From contig NZ_AYKF01000121.1 of assembly GCF_003732545.1 (NCBI RefSeq), forward strand, positions 45,987-109,986: a DNA stretch of 64,000 bases, given 5' to 3'. The DNA is from Salinisphaera orenii subsp. halophila YIM 95161. Its GTDB lineage: Bacteria > Pseudomonadota > Gammaproteobacteria > Nevskiales > Salinisphaeraceae. The position numbers and the translations under genes were made by a program. The notes beneath the pieces were generated by a model. It made no database searches and was not told where the DNA came from. It saw nothing but the letters and a program-made list of their open reading frames with translations. Of this stretch, positions 17,455 to 26,543 are shown piece after piece (the stretch's first letter is position 1; every line of letters starts with the position of its first letter).

Positions 17455-18774
17455 ATGCACTCCGCGAACAACATGAATCATCAGCAGAACATCGATCAGC
17501 GTGACCGCCATGTGCCGGTCAACCTGCGTCAGAGCGGCGACCCGGGCATCCAGATGCTCATGTCGACGCGGGTGCGCAAGTCGCCCTACTGGCATCTGTC
17601 GGTCGAGGCCGGCTGCTGGCGCGCGACCGTCTACAACCGCATGTATCACCCGCGCGGCTATGTGCGCCCCGAGGACGGCGGCGCCATGATCGAGTACCGC
17701 GCGCTGATCAACGACGTCACCCTGTGGAACGTCGCGGTCGAGCGTCCGATCCGGGTCAAGGGGCCGGACGCCGAGGCGTTCTGTGACTACGTTTGCACAC
17801 GCGACGTGACGCGCGTCGCCCCGATGCGCGGCCGCTACGTCGTGCTCTGCGACGCCGAGGGCCACGTGCTCAACGATCCGGTGATGCTGCGCCTGTCCTA
17901 CGACGAATTCTGGTTCACGATCAGTGACTCCGATCTCGCCTACTGGTTCAAGGGTGTGAACATCGCCCGGGATTTCGACGTGACGATCGACGAGATCGAC
18001 GTCTCGCCGCTGCAGATTCAGGGCCCGAAATCCGAGGCGCTGATGATCGACCTCGTCGGCGAAGGCGTGCGCGAGATTCCCTATTACGGCCTGATGGCCG
18101 GGATCATCGACGGCGTCGACGTGATCGTCTCGCAGACCGGCTTCACCGGGGAGAAGGGCTACGAGGTCTACGCCTACGATTCGACAGTCAATGCGGAGAC
18201 GGTCTGGAACGCCATTCTGCGCGCCGGCGAGCCGCACGATCTGATGGTCATCGCCCCGGCGCATCACCGCCGGATCGCCGCCGGCATCCTGTCCTACGGC
18301 CAGGACATGGACCACGAAACCAACCCGTTCCAGTGCAACCTCGGCCACATGGTCCCGCGCAAGAAACAGGCGGACTACATCGGCAAGGCCGCACTGGAGC
18401 AGACCCGCGAGCAGATCAAAGCCGGCACACCGCCGTTCACGCATCAGCTTGTCGGCCTCAGACTCGGCGGCAAACCGGTCGAGGACTATGCCGCCGACTT
18501 CTGGCTTCTGGCCCGGGACGCCGACAGCGAACCGTGCGGTTACATCACCTCGCCGTGGTATTGCCCGGAACTCGACATCAATATCGCCATGGGCTACGTG
18601 CCGGTGGAGGATGCGGCGCTCGGCACCGACTTCGTCGCCTGGCTACCGGAGGTCTACCAGCCGATGCCGGGCTATCCGGTCGCAGCCGAAGTCGTCGACA
18701 TGCCCTTTCGCGAGTCGGTGAACAAGAGCTCGCGCGAGCAGGCGAAGGCGCACGGACGCGACTACGCCTATTGA
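17455..18774 (+). CDS. GcvT/DmdA-like tetrahydrofolate-dependent demethylase
   Basis: A 439-residue aminomethyltransferase-fold protein. From about residue 35 it tracks the DMSP demethylase DmdA closely from memory: STRVRKSPY, then TVYNRM, NDPVMLRLS, FWFTISDSDLAYWFKGVN and DVSPLQIQGPKSEALM. It is about 70 residues longer than DmdA, and where DmdA has a Trp thought to contact DMSP it has the generic GcvT motif GFTGE. It should move a methyl or methylene group from a sulfonium or N-methyl compound onto THF. Its location divergent from a MetF-like and dimethylglycine dehydrogenase operon supports methylated-osmolyte catabolism. DMSP as substrate is possible but not supported by the motif check. 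Confidence 0.75.
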   Translation: MHSANNMNHQQNIDQRDRHVPVNLRQSGDPGIQMLMSTRVRKSPYWHLSVEAGCWRATVYNRMYHPRGYVRPEDGGAMIEYRALINDVTLWNVAVERPIRVKGPDAEAFCDYVCTRDVTRVAPMRGRYVVLCDAEGHVLNDPVMLRLSYDEFWFTISDSDLAYWFKGVNIARDFDVTIDEIDVSPLQIQGPKSEALMIDLVGEGVREIPYYGLMAGIIDGVDVIVSQTGFTGEKGYEVYAYDSTVNAETVWNAILRAGEPHDLMVIAPAHHRRIAAGILSYGQDMDHETNPFQCNLGHMVPRKKQADYIGKAALEQTREQIKAGTPPFTHQLVGLRLGGKPVEDYAADFWLLARDADSEPCGYITSPWYCPELDINIAMGYVPVEDAALGTDFVAWLPEVYQPMPGYPVAAEVVDMPFRESVNKSSREQAKAHGRDYAY

Positions 18775-18792
18775 ATCACCTGACCCGATCCG

Positions 18793-18818
18793 ACCCGCCC
18801 GCGACATCGCGGGCGGGT
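18793..18818 (+). terminator. Hairpin terminator after DmdA-like gene
   Basis: Nineteen bases after the stop codon, an 11-bp perfect GC-rich inverted repeat (18793-18803 and 18808-18818, 4-nt loop ACAT) is seen, followed by TTC. It also lies downstream of the convergent aminotransferase gene. Confidence 0.6.
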
Positions 18819-18946
18819 TCGACCGCGACCGGGCGGCGTCTCGGCTGCCGTGCCGGGGTCACAGCGGCGGCGCCGGGTGCCCGAGACTCACTGAAACAAG
18901 CACGCCGCCGCCATGAATCCCAGCCCCGCCGGCGGCCTGCCCGGAA

Positions 18947-20191
18947 TCAGCTGTAGCCGGCGAGCTCGGGCTGGCGTTCCATCCAGGGCTGCATGCGCGC
19001 GAAGGCTTCCTCGATCTTCTCCATGGAGGTGGAGTAGCTGATCCGCAGCAGATCCGAGGAGTGCTCGCCGAAGGCATCGCCCGGAATCACGCAGACGCCG
19101 GTCTCCTCCAGCATGCGCATGGCCAGCTTGCCGGCGTCCACACCGTGCGGCAGCGACGGCGCGATGTAGAACGCGCCCTGCGGCCAGTAACCGGTCAGCC
19201 CGGGCGTGTCGGCAACCAGATCCACGACCCGGTCACGCCGGCGCGAGTACTCGCGCACCATGCTGTCGACGCAGCTCTGGTCGCCCAGCAGCGCGGCCAC
19301 GCCCGCCCACTGCGCCGGCGTGCTCGCCACCGTGGTGGTGAACATGTGATAGCGGCGCAGGGTGCGGATGGTGTTCTGGTCGGCCACGATCCAGCCCACC
19401 CGCAGGCCGGGCATGGCGTAGGTCTTGGAAAAACTCGAGACCACCGCCACGCCGTCCAGATCCGTGGCGCAGGAGAGCACGCTCGGGTAGTCGATGTCGT
19501 CGAGAATCAGCCGGTCGTAGACCTCGTCCGACAGGATCTCGACGCCGCGATAGGCCGCTTCCTGGCAGAGCCATTCGATGGTCTCGCGCGGATAGACCGT
19601 ACCGGTCGGATTGCTCGGCGAATTGAGCACGATCGCGTGCGTGTTCGGCCCGATCATGTTGATGATGCGCTCGGGGTCGATCTGGTGGCCTTCGCTGGCC
19701 TTGGTCGGCACCGTGCGCACCTGGCCGCCGTTCATGCGGATCAGCGGCGCATAAAGCAGGAAGGTCGGGTCGGCGATGATGAACTCGCGCCCGGGCGCGG
19801 CCATCGCGGTGATCAGCAGATAGATGCCCTCGGTCGCCCCGGTGGTGACCAGGAAGTTGTCCTCCGAGAGCGTGCTGCGATACTGGTCGTTGTAGTAGTC
19901 CTTGAGCGCGGTCAGCAGTTCCGGCAGGCCCGCATCCATGGTGTAGCCGGTCTGGCCGGCCTCCAGCGCGTGAATATGCGCGTCGATGATATGGCGCGGG
20001 GTACCGAAGTCCGGCTGGCCGATCGACAGATGCACCACATCGTCGAGTTCGGCAGCGCGGTTGACCATGCGGCGGATGCCCGAGATCGGAATCGCGTGCA
20101 TGGCCGGATTCCAGACCAGACGATCGCGGACGTAGCGATCCTCCGGATCCGAAGCCAGTACCTGCGTGTCGTTGTCCAGATTCGCGACCAT
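18947..20191 (-). CDS. Class I/II pyridoxal-phosphate aminotransferase
   Basis: A 414-residue fold-type I aminotransferase of the aspartate/aromatic family. The PLP lysine is in VVSSFSKTYAMPGLRVGW; LSIGQPDFGTP near the start and the NSPSNPTGTV loop are family hallmarks. ATG 20191 is chosen because GAGG lies just upstream and longer frames lead into non-conserved sequence. It converges on the DmdA-like gene and diverges from a D-2-hydroxyacid dehydrogenase gene. Together those two could interconvert an amino acid, a 2-oxo acid and a 2-hydroxy acid, but the substrate cannot be read from sequence. Confidence 0.9.
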   Translation of the reverse strand: MVANLDNDTQVLASDPEDRYVRDRLVWNPAMHAIPISGIRRMVNRAAELDDVVHLSIGQPDFGTPRHIIDAHIHALEAGQTGYTMDAGLPELLTALKDYYNDQYRSTLSEDNFLVTTGATEGIYLLITAMAAPGREFIIADPTFLLYAPLIRMNGGQVRTVPTKASEGHQIDPERIINMIGPNTHAIVLNSPSNPTGTVYPRETIEWLCQEAAYRGVEILSDEVYDRLILDDIDYPSVLSCATDLDGVAVVSSFSKTYAMPGLRVGWIVADQNTIRTLRRYHMFTTTVASTPAQWAGVAALLGDQSCVDSMVREYSRRRDRVVDLVADTPGLTGYWPQGAFYIAPSLPHGVDAGKLAMRMLEETGVCVIPGDAFGEHSSDLLRISYSTSMEKIEEAFARMQPWMERQPELAGYS

Positions 20192-20385
20192 GCCCACCTC
20201 TTGCGCGCCGACGGATGGCGGCCCCGCCAACCGGACCGCTAGCCGCGAGCGTAGGCTGGTCCTGCGAGCCCGGTCAAGACAAGTTTTGACGGGCCTCCCG
20301 CCGGTATTGACGCTTTGCGAAGGCTCTGGGTAACGTGCCGTATGAATCGATACCGCGCGCACCCCCGTGACCACGCCCTGCGGGG

Positions 20386-21393
20386 ATGCACATGACCGCC
20401 TCGAACACGCCACCAGCCGATGCGCATCCGCGCATCACCGTTCTCGGCGGCAGCGCCGAGGGGCCGGCCGGGCTGGACCGGCTCGCCGGGCTCGGCGACA
20501 TCCGGATCGCCACCGACGAGGCGAGCCTGCGCGACGCCCTGCCCGGCACCGAGATCCTGCTGGTCACCGACTTCCGCACCGACGCCCTCGAGGCCGCCTG
20601 GCCGGCCGCGGACCGCCTGCAATGGGTGCACGCGGCCAGCGCCGGTGTCGATCAACTGATGTTCGATGCGCTGATCGAATCGGACATACCGGTGACCAAC
20701 GCGCAGGGCATCTTCGATCGCAGCATCGCCGAATACGTGCTCGGCGCGATCCTCATGTTCGCCAAGGACACCCGCAACAACATCCGCTATCAGCAGGAGC
20801 GGCGCTGGGTGCACCGGGACACCGAAACGGTGGCCGGCAAGCGGGTCCTGGTCGCCGGCGCCGGCTCCATCGGCCGCCGGATCGGCGCGCTGTGCCGGGC
20901 CGTCGACATGCACGTGACCGGCATCGCGCGGCGCGCGCGCGAGGCCGACGACGTCTTCGAAGCGATCCACGCCGCCGATGACCTCGACACCCATCTGGCC
21001 GAGGCCGACTACGTGGTGGTGGCCGCGCCGCTGACCGAGGCGACCGAGAACTGGTTCGACGCCGGCCGCTTCCGCGCCATGGCCGGGCACGCCCGCTTCA
21101 TCAACATCGGCCGCGGTCCGATCGTGGTCACCGAAGATCTTGTCGCGGCGCTGAACGACGGCGAGATCGCCGGCGCGGCCCTGGACGTCTTCGAGCAGGA
21201 ACCGCTGCCGGCCGATCACCCGCTCTGGGGCATGGACAACGTGCTGATGTCGGCCCACATGGCGGGCGATTTCATCGGCTGGCGCGAGGCCTTGATCGAT
21301 CAGTTCATCGACAACCTCGCGCGCTGGCAGGCCGGCGAACCGCTGTTCAACCGCGTCAGCAAGAAACACGGCTACGCACCCGGCGGCGGCTGA
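20386..21393 (+). CDS. D-isomer-specific 2-hydroxyacid dehydrogenase
   Basis: A 335-residue NAD(P)-dependent reductase of the GhrA/SerA-like family. The nucleotide-binding motif is VAGAGSIGRRIG. The catalytic triad is visible as Arg in NIGRGPIV, Glu in DVFEQEPLP and His in SAHMAGDF. Two ATGs two codons apart (20386, 20392) are possible starts; a GGGG sits about 6 nt before the second. Likely a glyoxylate/hydroxypyruvate reductase-type enzyme; hydroxypyruvate would fit serine/glycine metabolism nearby, but that is inference. The next gene follows by about 95 bp on the same strand. Confidence 0.88.
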   Translation: MHMTASNTPPADAHPRITVLGGSAEGPAGLDRLAGLGDIRIATDEASLRDALPGTEILLVTDFRTDALEAAWPAADRLQWVHAASAGVDQLMFDALIESDIPVTNAQGIFDRSIAEYVLGAILMFAKDTRNNIRYQQERRWVHRDTETVAGKRVLVAGAGSIGRRIGALCRAVDMHVTGIARRAREADDVFEAIHAADDLDTHLAEADYVVVAAPLTEATENWFDAGRFRAMAGHARFINIGRGPIVVTEDLVAALNDGEIAGAALDVFEQEPLPADHPLWGMDNVLMSAHMAGDFIGWREALIDQFIDNLARWQAGEPLFNRVSKKHGYAPGGG

Positions 21394-21487
21394 CGCCTTT
21401 GAAATCCCGCACTCCGCCCCGATGACTGATACACAGGCGCGCGCGACCGCGCCGTCGACTGCCGAACAAACAGGACCGAGGACGCTC

Positions 21488-22939
21488 ATGATCGAATCGT
21501 ATCTTCTGAAGAATCTCTCCGGGTATATCGACGGCCAGTGGGTCGAGGCGGATTCGGGCGCCACCCTCGAGGTGGCGAACCCGGCCAACGGCAAGACCCT
21601 GGCCGAGGTCCCGAAGATGGGCAGCGCGGAGACCCAGCGCGCGATCGCCGCCGCCAAGCGGGCGCTGGCCGAGCCCCGGGACATCGCCACCCGGCGCGAA
21701 TGGATGGAGGACATCCGGGACGCCCTGGTCGACGAGAAGGAGGAGATCGGCCGCATTCTCTGCCTGGAGCACGGCAAGCCGTGGAAGGAGGCCCAAGGCG
21801 AAGTCGAGTACGCCGCGGGCTTTTTCGACTACTGCGCCAAGCACATGGACGTGCTCGAGCCGACGGAGCTGCCGGAGAAGGCCAAGGACTGCACCTGGAC
21901 GGTCCACCACCGGCCGGTCGGCGTGGTCGGGCTGATCACCCCCTGGAACTTCCCCATCGGCATGATCGCCAAGAAGATCGCCCCGGCGCTGGCCGCCGAC
22001 TGCCCGAGCGTGATCAAGCCGGCCGGCGAGACGCCGCTGACCATGATCGCGATGTTCCAGCTGCTGCACGAGCGCCTGGACCTGCCGAAGGGCATGGTGA
22101 ATCTGGTGATGGGCTCCTCCAGCGAGATCGGCGGCGAGCTGTGCAGCTCCACCGACGTGCCCATGCTCTCGTTCACCGGCTCGACCGAGGTCGGCAAGCT
22201 GCTCATCGACCAGACCAAGGATCAGGTCAAGAAGCTGGGTCTCGAACTCGGCGGTAACGCGCCGTTCATCGTCTTCGACGATGCGGATCTCGATCTCGCG
22301 GCCACGCAGCTCATCGGCAACAAGTTCCGCGGCGGCGGCCAGACCTGCGTCTGCGCCAATCGCATTTACGTGCAGTCCGGTGTGTACCGGGAATTCACCG
22401 ACAAGGTGGTCGAGAAGGTCAAGGCGCTCAAGGTCGGCGACGGCATGGACGACAACATCGATGTCGGCCCGCTGATCAACAAGGCCGGCTTCGAGAAGGT
22501 GCAGAATCACGTCGCGGACGCGCTGTCCAAAGGCGCCGAACTGGTCGCCGGCAAGCATCCGGACGAGCTCGACGCCGACAAGAATCTGTTCTACACGCCC
22601 ACCGTGATCACCGGCGTGACCCACGACATGGCCTGCTGCAGGGAAGAGACCTTCGGCCCGCTGGTGCCGATGATCGCGTTCGACAACGAGGACGACGCGG
22701 TCACGCTCGGCAACACCACGGAGTTCGGGCTGGCCTCCTATGTGTTCACCAACGACGCCAAGCGCGCCGAGAAGACCATCCGCGGCCTGCACTTCGGCCA
22801 CTGCGGCTGGAACACCGGCACCGGCCCGGCGCCGCATGCGCCCTTCGGCGGCATGAAGCAGTCCGGCATCGGCCGCGAGGGCGGCGATGAAGGCATGCTG
22901 GAATTCGTCGAGGCCCAGACGGTGCCGCGCGGCAAGTAG
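21488..22939 (+). CDS. gabD: NAD(P)-dependent succinate-semialdehyde dehydrogenase-type ALDH
   Basis: A 483-residue aldehyde dehydrogenase. The general base Glu is in LELGGNAPF and the catalytic Cys in GGGQTCVCANR; the second Cys two residues on is typical of GabD-class enzymes. GFTGS-equivalent LSFTGSTEVG and the PWNFPIGM block are present. Start ATG 21488 has GAGGAC about 7 nt upstream and gives GabD length; an in-frame ATG at 21422 has no ribosome site. It precedes an acetylpolyamine amidohydrolase gene, which fits polyamine/GABA breakdown, though a terminator separates them. Confidence 0.88.
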   Translation: MIESYLLKNLSGYIDGQWVEADSGATLEVANPANGKTLAEVPKMGSAETQRAIAAAKRALAEPRDIATRREWMEDIRDALVDEKEEIGRILCLEHGKPWKEAQGEVEYAAGFFDYCAKHMDVLEPTELPEKAKDCTWTVHHRPVGVVGLITPWNFPIGMIAKKIAPALAADCPSVIKPAGETPLTMIAMFQLLHERLDLPKGMVNLVMGSSSEIGGELCSSTDVPMLSFTGSTEVGKLLIDQTKDQVKKLGLELGGNAPFIVFDDADLDLAATQLIGNKFRGGGQTCVCANRIYVQSGVYREFTDKVVEKVKALKVGDGMDDNIDVGPLINKAGFEKVQNHVADALSKGAELVAGKHPDELDADKNLFYTPTVITGVTHDMACCREETFGPLVPMIAFDNEDDAVTLGNTTEFGLASYVFTNDAKRAEKTIRGLHFGHCGWNTGTGPAPHAPFGGMKQSGIGREGGDEGMLEFVEAQTVPRGK

Positions 22940-22970
22940 CCCGGTCGCACCACGCGCAGTCGACGGATCG

Positions 22971-23001
22971 AGGCCGGCGAAGAAATCCTCGCCGGCCTTT
23001 T
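22971..23001 (+). terminator. Rho-independent terminator after ALDH gene
   Basis: A perfect 10-bp inverted repeat (22971-22980 and 22989-22998, 8-nt loop) runs straight into TTTT. It lies 32 bp after the stop codon and is the clearest intrinsic terminator in the window. Confidence 0.8.
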
Positions 23002-23142
23002 CATGGCTGCCCGTCAAACCGACGCGCAGCCATGGCCGCCGGCCATTGCAGCGCCCGGCCCGGCCGGCGTATGTTGCGGGTCGGACTCCCCGCCCAACCC
23101 GTGCGGGCCGCCCCATCTCCCAGAGCAACCGGAACCGACGCA

Positions 23143-24162
23143 GTGAAAGCCTACTTCGACTCGACCCAGAACGCGCACGTACCCAAGAGCTATCTGACCC
23201 GCGGCCAGATGCGCGCGCCCCAGGAGATCCCGGCGCGCACCCCGCCTCTGCTGGCCGCGCTGGAAGGCCTGGACATCGAGATCGGCACCCCGACGGATCA
23301 CGGCATGGCGCCGATCTCGAAGATTCACGACCTCGGTTATCTGCGCTTCCTCGAGTCCGCACACCGGCGCTGGATGGCGATCCCGGACGACTGGGGCAAC
23401 GAGGTGATGTCCAACATCTTCGTGCGCTCACCGAATCCCCTCAAGGGCATTCTCGCCGAATCGGCGCGCTACCAGGCCGACGGCAGCTGCCCGATCGGCG
23501 AGGACACCTGGGCGGCGGCCTATGCCTCGGCTCAGACCGCGCTCACCGCGGCGGACGACATCCTCGCCGGCGCGGACGCCGCCTACGGCCTGTGCCGCCC
23601 GCCGGGCCATCACGCCCGCCGCGACGGCGCCGGCGGCTTCTGCTATCTCAACAATGCCGCGATCGCCGCCGAGGCGCTGCGCGAGAAGTTCCCGCGCGTG
23701 GCCGTTCTCGACCCGGACATGCATCACGGTCAAGGCATCCAGGAGATCTTCTGGGAGCGCGACGACGTGCTCTACATCTCCATCCACGGCGATCCGACCA
23801 ACTTCTACCCGGTGGTCACCGGCCACGAAGACGAGCGCGGCGCAGGCGCCGGCTACGGCTACAACATCAACCTGCCGATGCCGCACGGCTCGCCGGAGCA
23901 GGCCTTTTTCGACAAGCTCGACGAGGCGATCGCCGCCATCCGGCTGTTCGACGCCGACGTTCTCGTGCTGCCGCTGGGTTTCGATATCTACAAGGATGAC
24001 CCGCAGGCCAAGGTCGCGGTCTCCAGCGAAGGCTTCGGGCGCATGGGCCTCGCCATGGCCGGACTCGACATGCCGGTCTGCGTGATCCAGGAAGGCGGCT
24101 ACGACGTCGACAGCCTGGAGACCAACGCCACGCAGTTCTTCAGCGGCCTGCTCGGGCGATAA
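23143..24162 (+). CDS. Histone-deacetylase-family acetylpolyamine amidohydrolase
   Basis: A 339-residue zinc amidohydrolase of the bacterial HDAC/APAH family. Seen are the tandem histidines in RPPGHHARRDGAGGFCYLNN, the zinc ligands Asp and His in LDPDMHHGQG, the third Asp in LPLGFDIYKDDP and the GGY catalytic tyrosine loop (QEGGYDVD). GTG 23143 is chosen because it gives the family start KAYFD with GGAA upstream; a longer ATG-led frame from 23032 is poorly conserved. It probably deacetylates acetylated polyamines; with a GabD-type ALDH just upstream, a polyamine to succinate route is plausible. Confidence 0.86.
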   Translation: MKAYFDSTQNAHVPKSYLTRGQMRAPQEIPARTPPLLAALEGLDIEIGTPTDHGMAPISKIHDLGYLRFLESAHRRWMAIPDDWGNEVMSNIFVRSPNPLKGILAESARYQADGSCPIGEDTWAAAYASAQTALTAADDILAGADAAYGLCRPPGHHARRDGAGGFCYLNNAAIAAEALREKFPRVAVLDPDMHHGQGIQEIFWERDDVLYISIHGDPTNFYPVVTGHEDERGAGAGYGYNINLPMPHGSPEQAFFDKLDEAIAAIRLFDADVLVLPLGFDIYKDDPQAKVAVSSEGFGRMGLAMAGLDMPVCVIQEGGYDVDSLETNATQFFSGLLGR

Positions 24163-24697
24163 GCGCGGCAGGACGCCGTCCGACAGATCCGTGCCGGCAC
24201 CGCCGGGCGCGGACAGGCGACCACCGGTCCGGCGGTGTCGATCTGTCGCTCGTCGCGGGCTGCGGGCTCCGGGCTCCGGGCTCCGGCAGCGTCCGGCAGG
24301 AATGGCGCGCGAAAACCGGCGTCCGGGGCCATCTCCTAGGCCGGGGATTCCCTGATCGGACATACCGGCGCCGATGGCCGCAGCCGGCACCGCCCCACGG
24401 TACCGCGAGCCGCCGCCGGGCCACGCGCGCGCCGGCAGGCCCGATACGACCGCCTCGGGAGGCGTCGCCTTCACGCCAAGACCGCGCCGAGACCCGACGC
24501 TCGGCCGTGGTCGACGAGCGGCCCGTCGGCGCGCCGAAACGAGGCGTCCCGCAGGACACGACGGTTGGGGCCCGAGGCGACACGCGGCGATCGCTGTGGC
24601 CGATCGCCCTTGAACTCACGCCCATCGCCCGCAACGCCGGTGCACGGGCAGCGCCGCACGCGGCTGCATGCCTCACCCAGCCACCCGGAGGGTATCC
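24163..24697. repeat. Structured intergenic region with bipartite palindrome and GGGCTCC repeat
   Basis: This 535-bp gap has no credible gene. Bases 24181-24248 form a nested inverted repeat: outer arms 24181-24189 with 24240-24248 (9/9 paired) and inner arms 24198-24206 with 24229-24237 (9/9), with an 8-nt bulge on one side and 2 nt on the other. It begins 18 bases after the amidohydrolase stop, so it may act in termination. Three perfect tandem copies of GGGCTCC follow at 24264-24284. The rest, up to the ribosome site of the next gene, shows nothing recognisable. Confidence 0.6.
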
Positions 24698-25456
24698 ATG
24701 CCGGACAAGATCGCTTTCATCACCGGCGCCAACCGCGGCCTCGGCCGCAGCATGGCGCACCACCTGGCCGCGGCCGGCGTCGGCGTGATCGGCACCTACC
24801 GCAGCCATCGCGACGAGGCCGACGCCGTGGTACGCGAGATCGTCGAGGCCGGCGGCCGCGCCGCGATGCTCGAACTCGACGTCGGCGACAGCACCGCTTT
24901 CGCCGGTTTCACCGAGCGCCTCGCGGCCACGCTGGCGGACACGTTCGATCGCGCCGACCTGGACTTCGTCGTGCACAACGCCGGCGATGGCATCCTCGCG
25001 CCCTACGAGGACACCAGCGCCGACGATCTGGACGCGCTCTACCGGGCCCACTTCAAGGGCCCGTTCCTGCTCAGTCAGCAGCTGCTGCCGCTGATCGCCC
25101 GCGGCGGGCGCATCCTGAACGTCTCCACGGCGGCAACACGCTTCGTGCTGGACAACCACTGTGCCTATTCGGCCATGAAGAGCGCGCTGGAGGTGACCAC
25201 CCGCTACATGGCCAAGGAACTCGGCGATCGCGGCATCACCGTCAACGCGATCGCGCCGGGCGCGGTGGAGACCGATTTCGCCGGCGGTGCGGTACGCGAC
25301 GACCCCGAGCTGAACGCGCATTTCCGCGCGATCACGCCGCTGGGACGCACCGCCGGGCCGGACGACATCGGCGCGGCGGTGGCCGGCCTGCTCTCCAGCG
25401 ATTTCGCCTGGCTCAACGGCGAACGGATCGAGTTGACCGGCGGGCAGTCGCTTTGA
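24698..25456 (+). CDS. Short-chain dehydrogenase/reductase
   Basis: A 252-residue classical SDR. The cofactor motif is TGANRGLG at the N-terminus, NNAG-equivalent VHNAGDG follows, and the active site is Ser in NVSTAATR with YSAMK. The C-terminal GERIELTGGQSL is typical. ATG 24698 has GGAGGG 5 nt upstream. It stands alone, convergent with purU. Substrate unknown. Confidence 0.88.
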   Translation: MPDKIAFITGANRGLGRSMAHHLAAAGVGVIGTYRSHRDEADAVVREIVEAGGRAAMLELDVGDSTAFAGFTERLAATLADTFDRADLDFVVHNAGDGILAPYEDTSADDLDALYRAHFKGPFLLSQQLLPLIARGGRILNVSTAATRFVLDNHCAYSAMKSALEVTTRYMAKELGDRGITVNAIAPGAVETDFAGGAVRDDPELNAHFRAITPLGRTAGPDDIGAAVAGLLSSDFAWLNGERIELTGGQSL

Positions 25457-25570
25457 TGCCGCCGGCGGGGCGCGCAGCGGTCGGGCCGGGCCGCGGCTGG
25501 TGGTCGCGCCACCGCCGGCAATCCCGCCTGCACCCGGCGACTCGCTGAGGCCGCCCCACCGTGCGGGCGA

Positions 25571-26428
25571 TCAAAGCACCACGGTCCGGCGCCCGTTGAC
25601 CAGCACACGATCCTCGAGATGGTCGCGCAGGCCGCGGGCCAGCACAGCCTTTTCGACGTCCTTGCCGTAACGCACGAGGTCGCCGACCGAATCGCCGTGG
25701 CCAACCCGGACGACATCCTGGTCGATGATCGGGCCCTGGTCGAGTTCGGCCGTGACGTAATGACAGGTCGCCCCGACCTGCTTCACGCCGCGTGTCCAGG
25801 CCTGCCGATAGGGCGACGCCCCCACGAAGCTCGGCAGGAAACTGTGGTGGATGTTGATGATGCGGCCGGCGAAACGCTCGCACAGCGCCGGCGGCAGAAT
25901 CTGCATGAAGCGCGCCAGCACCATCGTCTCGCCCCCGGATTCCAGAAATAGCCGCTCGATCTCGGCCCAGGCCTCGGCCTTGTCGTCGCTGCCCATCGGG
26001 ACGTGGTGATAGGGAATGCCGTGCCACTCCACCAGCCCGCGGGCATCGTCGTGGTTGGAGATGACGCAGGGAATCTCGATGTCGAGCTCGCCGGACTCCC
26101 AGCGTTCCAGCAGATCGTAGAGACAGTGCTTCTGACGCGAGACCAGAATCACCACGCGCTTGCGCACCGCACTGTCGCTGATCCGCCAGTCCATCTCGCA
26201 TTCGTCGGCGATGGTCGCGAACCGACGGCGCAGCTCGGCGAGCCCGCAGGCCACGGAATCCGCGCGGACCTCGACACGCATGAAGAAACGGTTGTCGTCC
26301 TCCTCCGCATGCTGACTGGAACGCAGGATCCAGCCGCCGAGTTCGGCGAAGAAGCCGGCCACTCGGGCCACGATGCCGACGCGGTCGGGGCAGGAAAAAC
26401 AAAGGGTGTAGTGCTGGGTATGGTTCAT
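25571..26428 (-). CDS. purU: Formyltetrahydrofolate deformylase
   Basis: A 285-residue PurU: an N-terminal ACT domain (CFSCPDRVGIVARVAGFFAE) and a C-terminal formyltransferase-type hydrolase domain with HHSFLPSF and the catalytic Asp region ELDQGPIIDQD. It releases formate from 10-formyl-THF and regenerates free THF. Deformylases of this kind are commonly linked to sarcosine/betaine catabolism because demethylation floods the folate pool, and here it lies 9 kb from the one-carbon operon. ATG 26428 gives the normal N-terminus though its ribosome site (GAGG) is very close. Confidence 0.93.
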   Translation of the reverse strand: MNHTQHYTLCFSCPDRVGIVARVAGFFAELGGWILRSSQHAEEDDNRFFMRVEVRADSVACGLAELRRRFATIADECEMDWRISDSAVRKRVVILVSRQKHCLYDLLERWESGELDIEIPCVISNHDDARGLVEWHGIPYHHVPMGSDDKAEAWAEIERLFLESGGETMVLARFMQILPPALCERFAGRIINIHHSFLPSFVGASPYRQAWTRGVKQVGATCHYVTAELDQGPIIDQDVVRVGHGDSVGDLVRYGKDVEKAVLARGLRDHLEDRVLVNGRRTVVL

Positions 26429-26543
26429 GGCCTCGTGTCTGGCGACGTTGAAAAATCGACCCGCATGGTAGCGCGAGCCGCCGCGGCGCGCCGCGACACC
26501 TGGCCAGGTCCTACAATGAGGCTCGAATCCGGACGGGTGACCC

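Noticed and set aside
17455..18774. Firm naming as dmdA (DMSP demethylase)
   Set aside because: The length and the GcvT-type active-site loop differ from DmdA as recalled, and no other DMSP pathway gene is linked.
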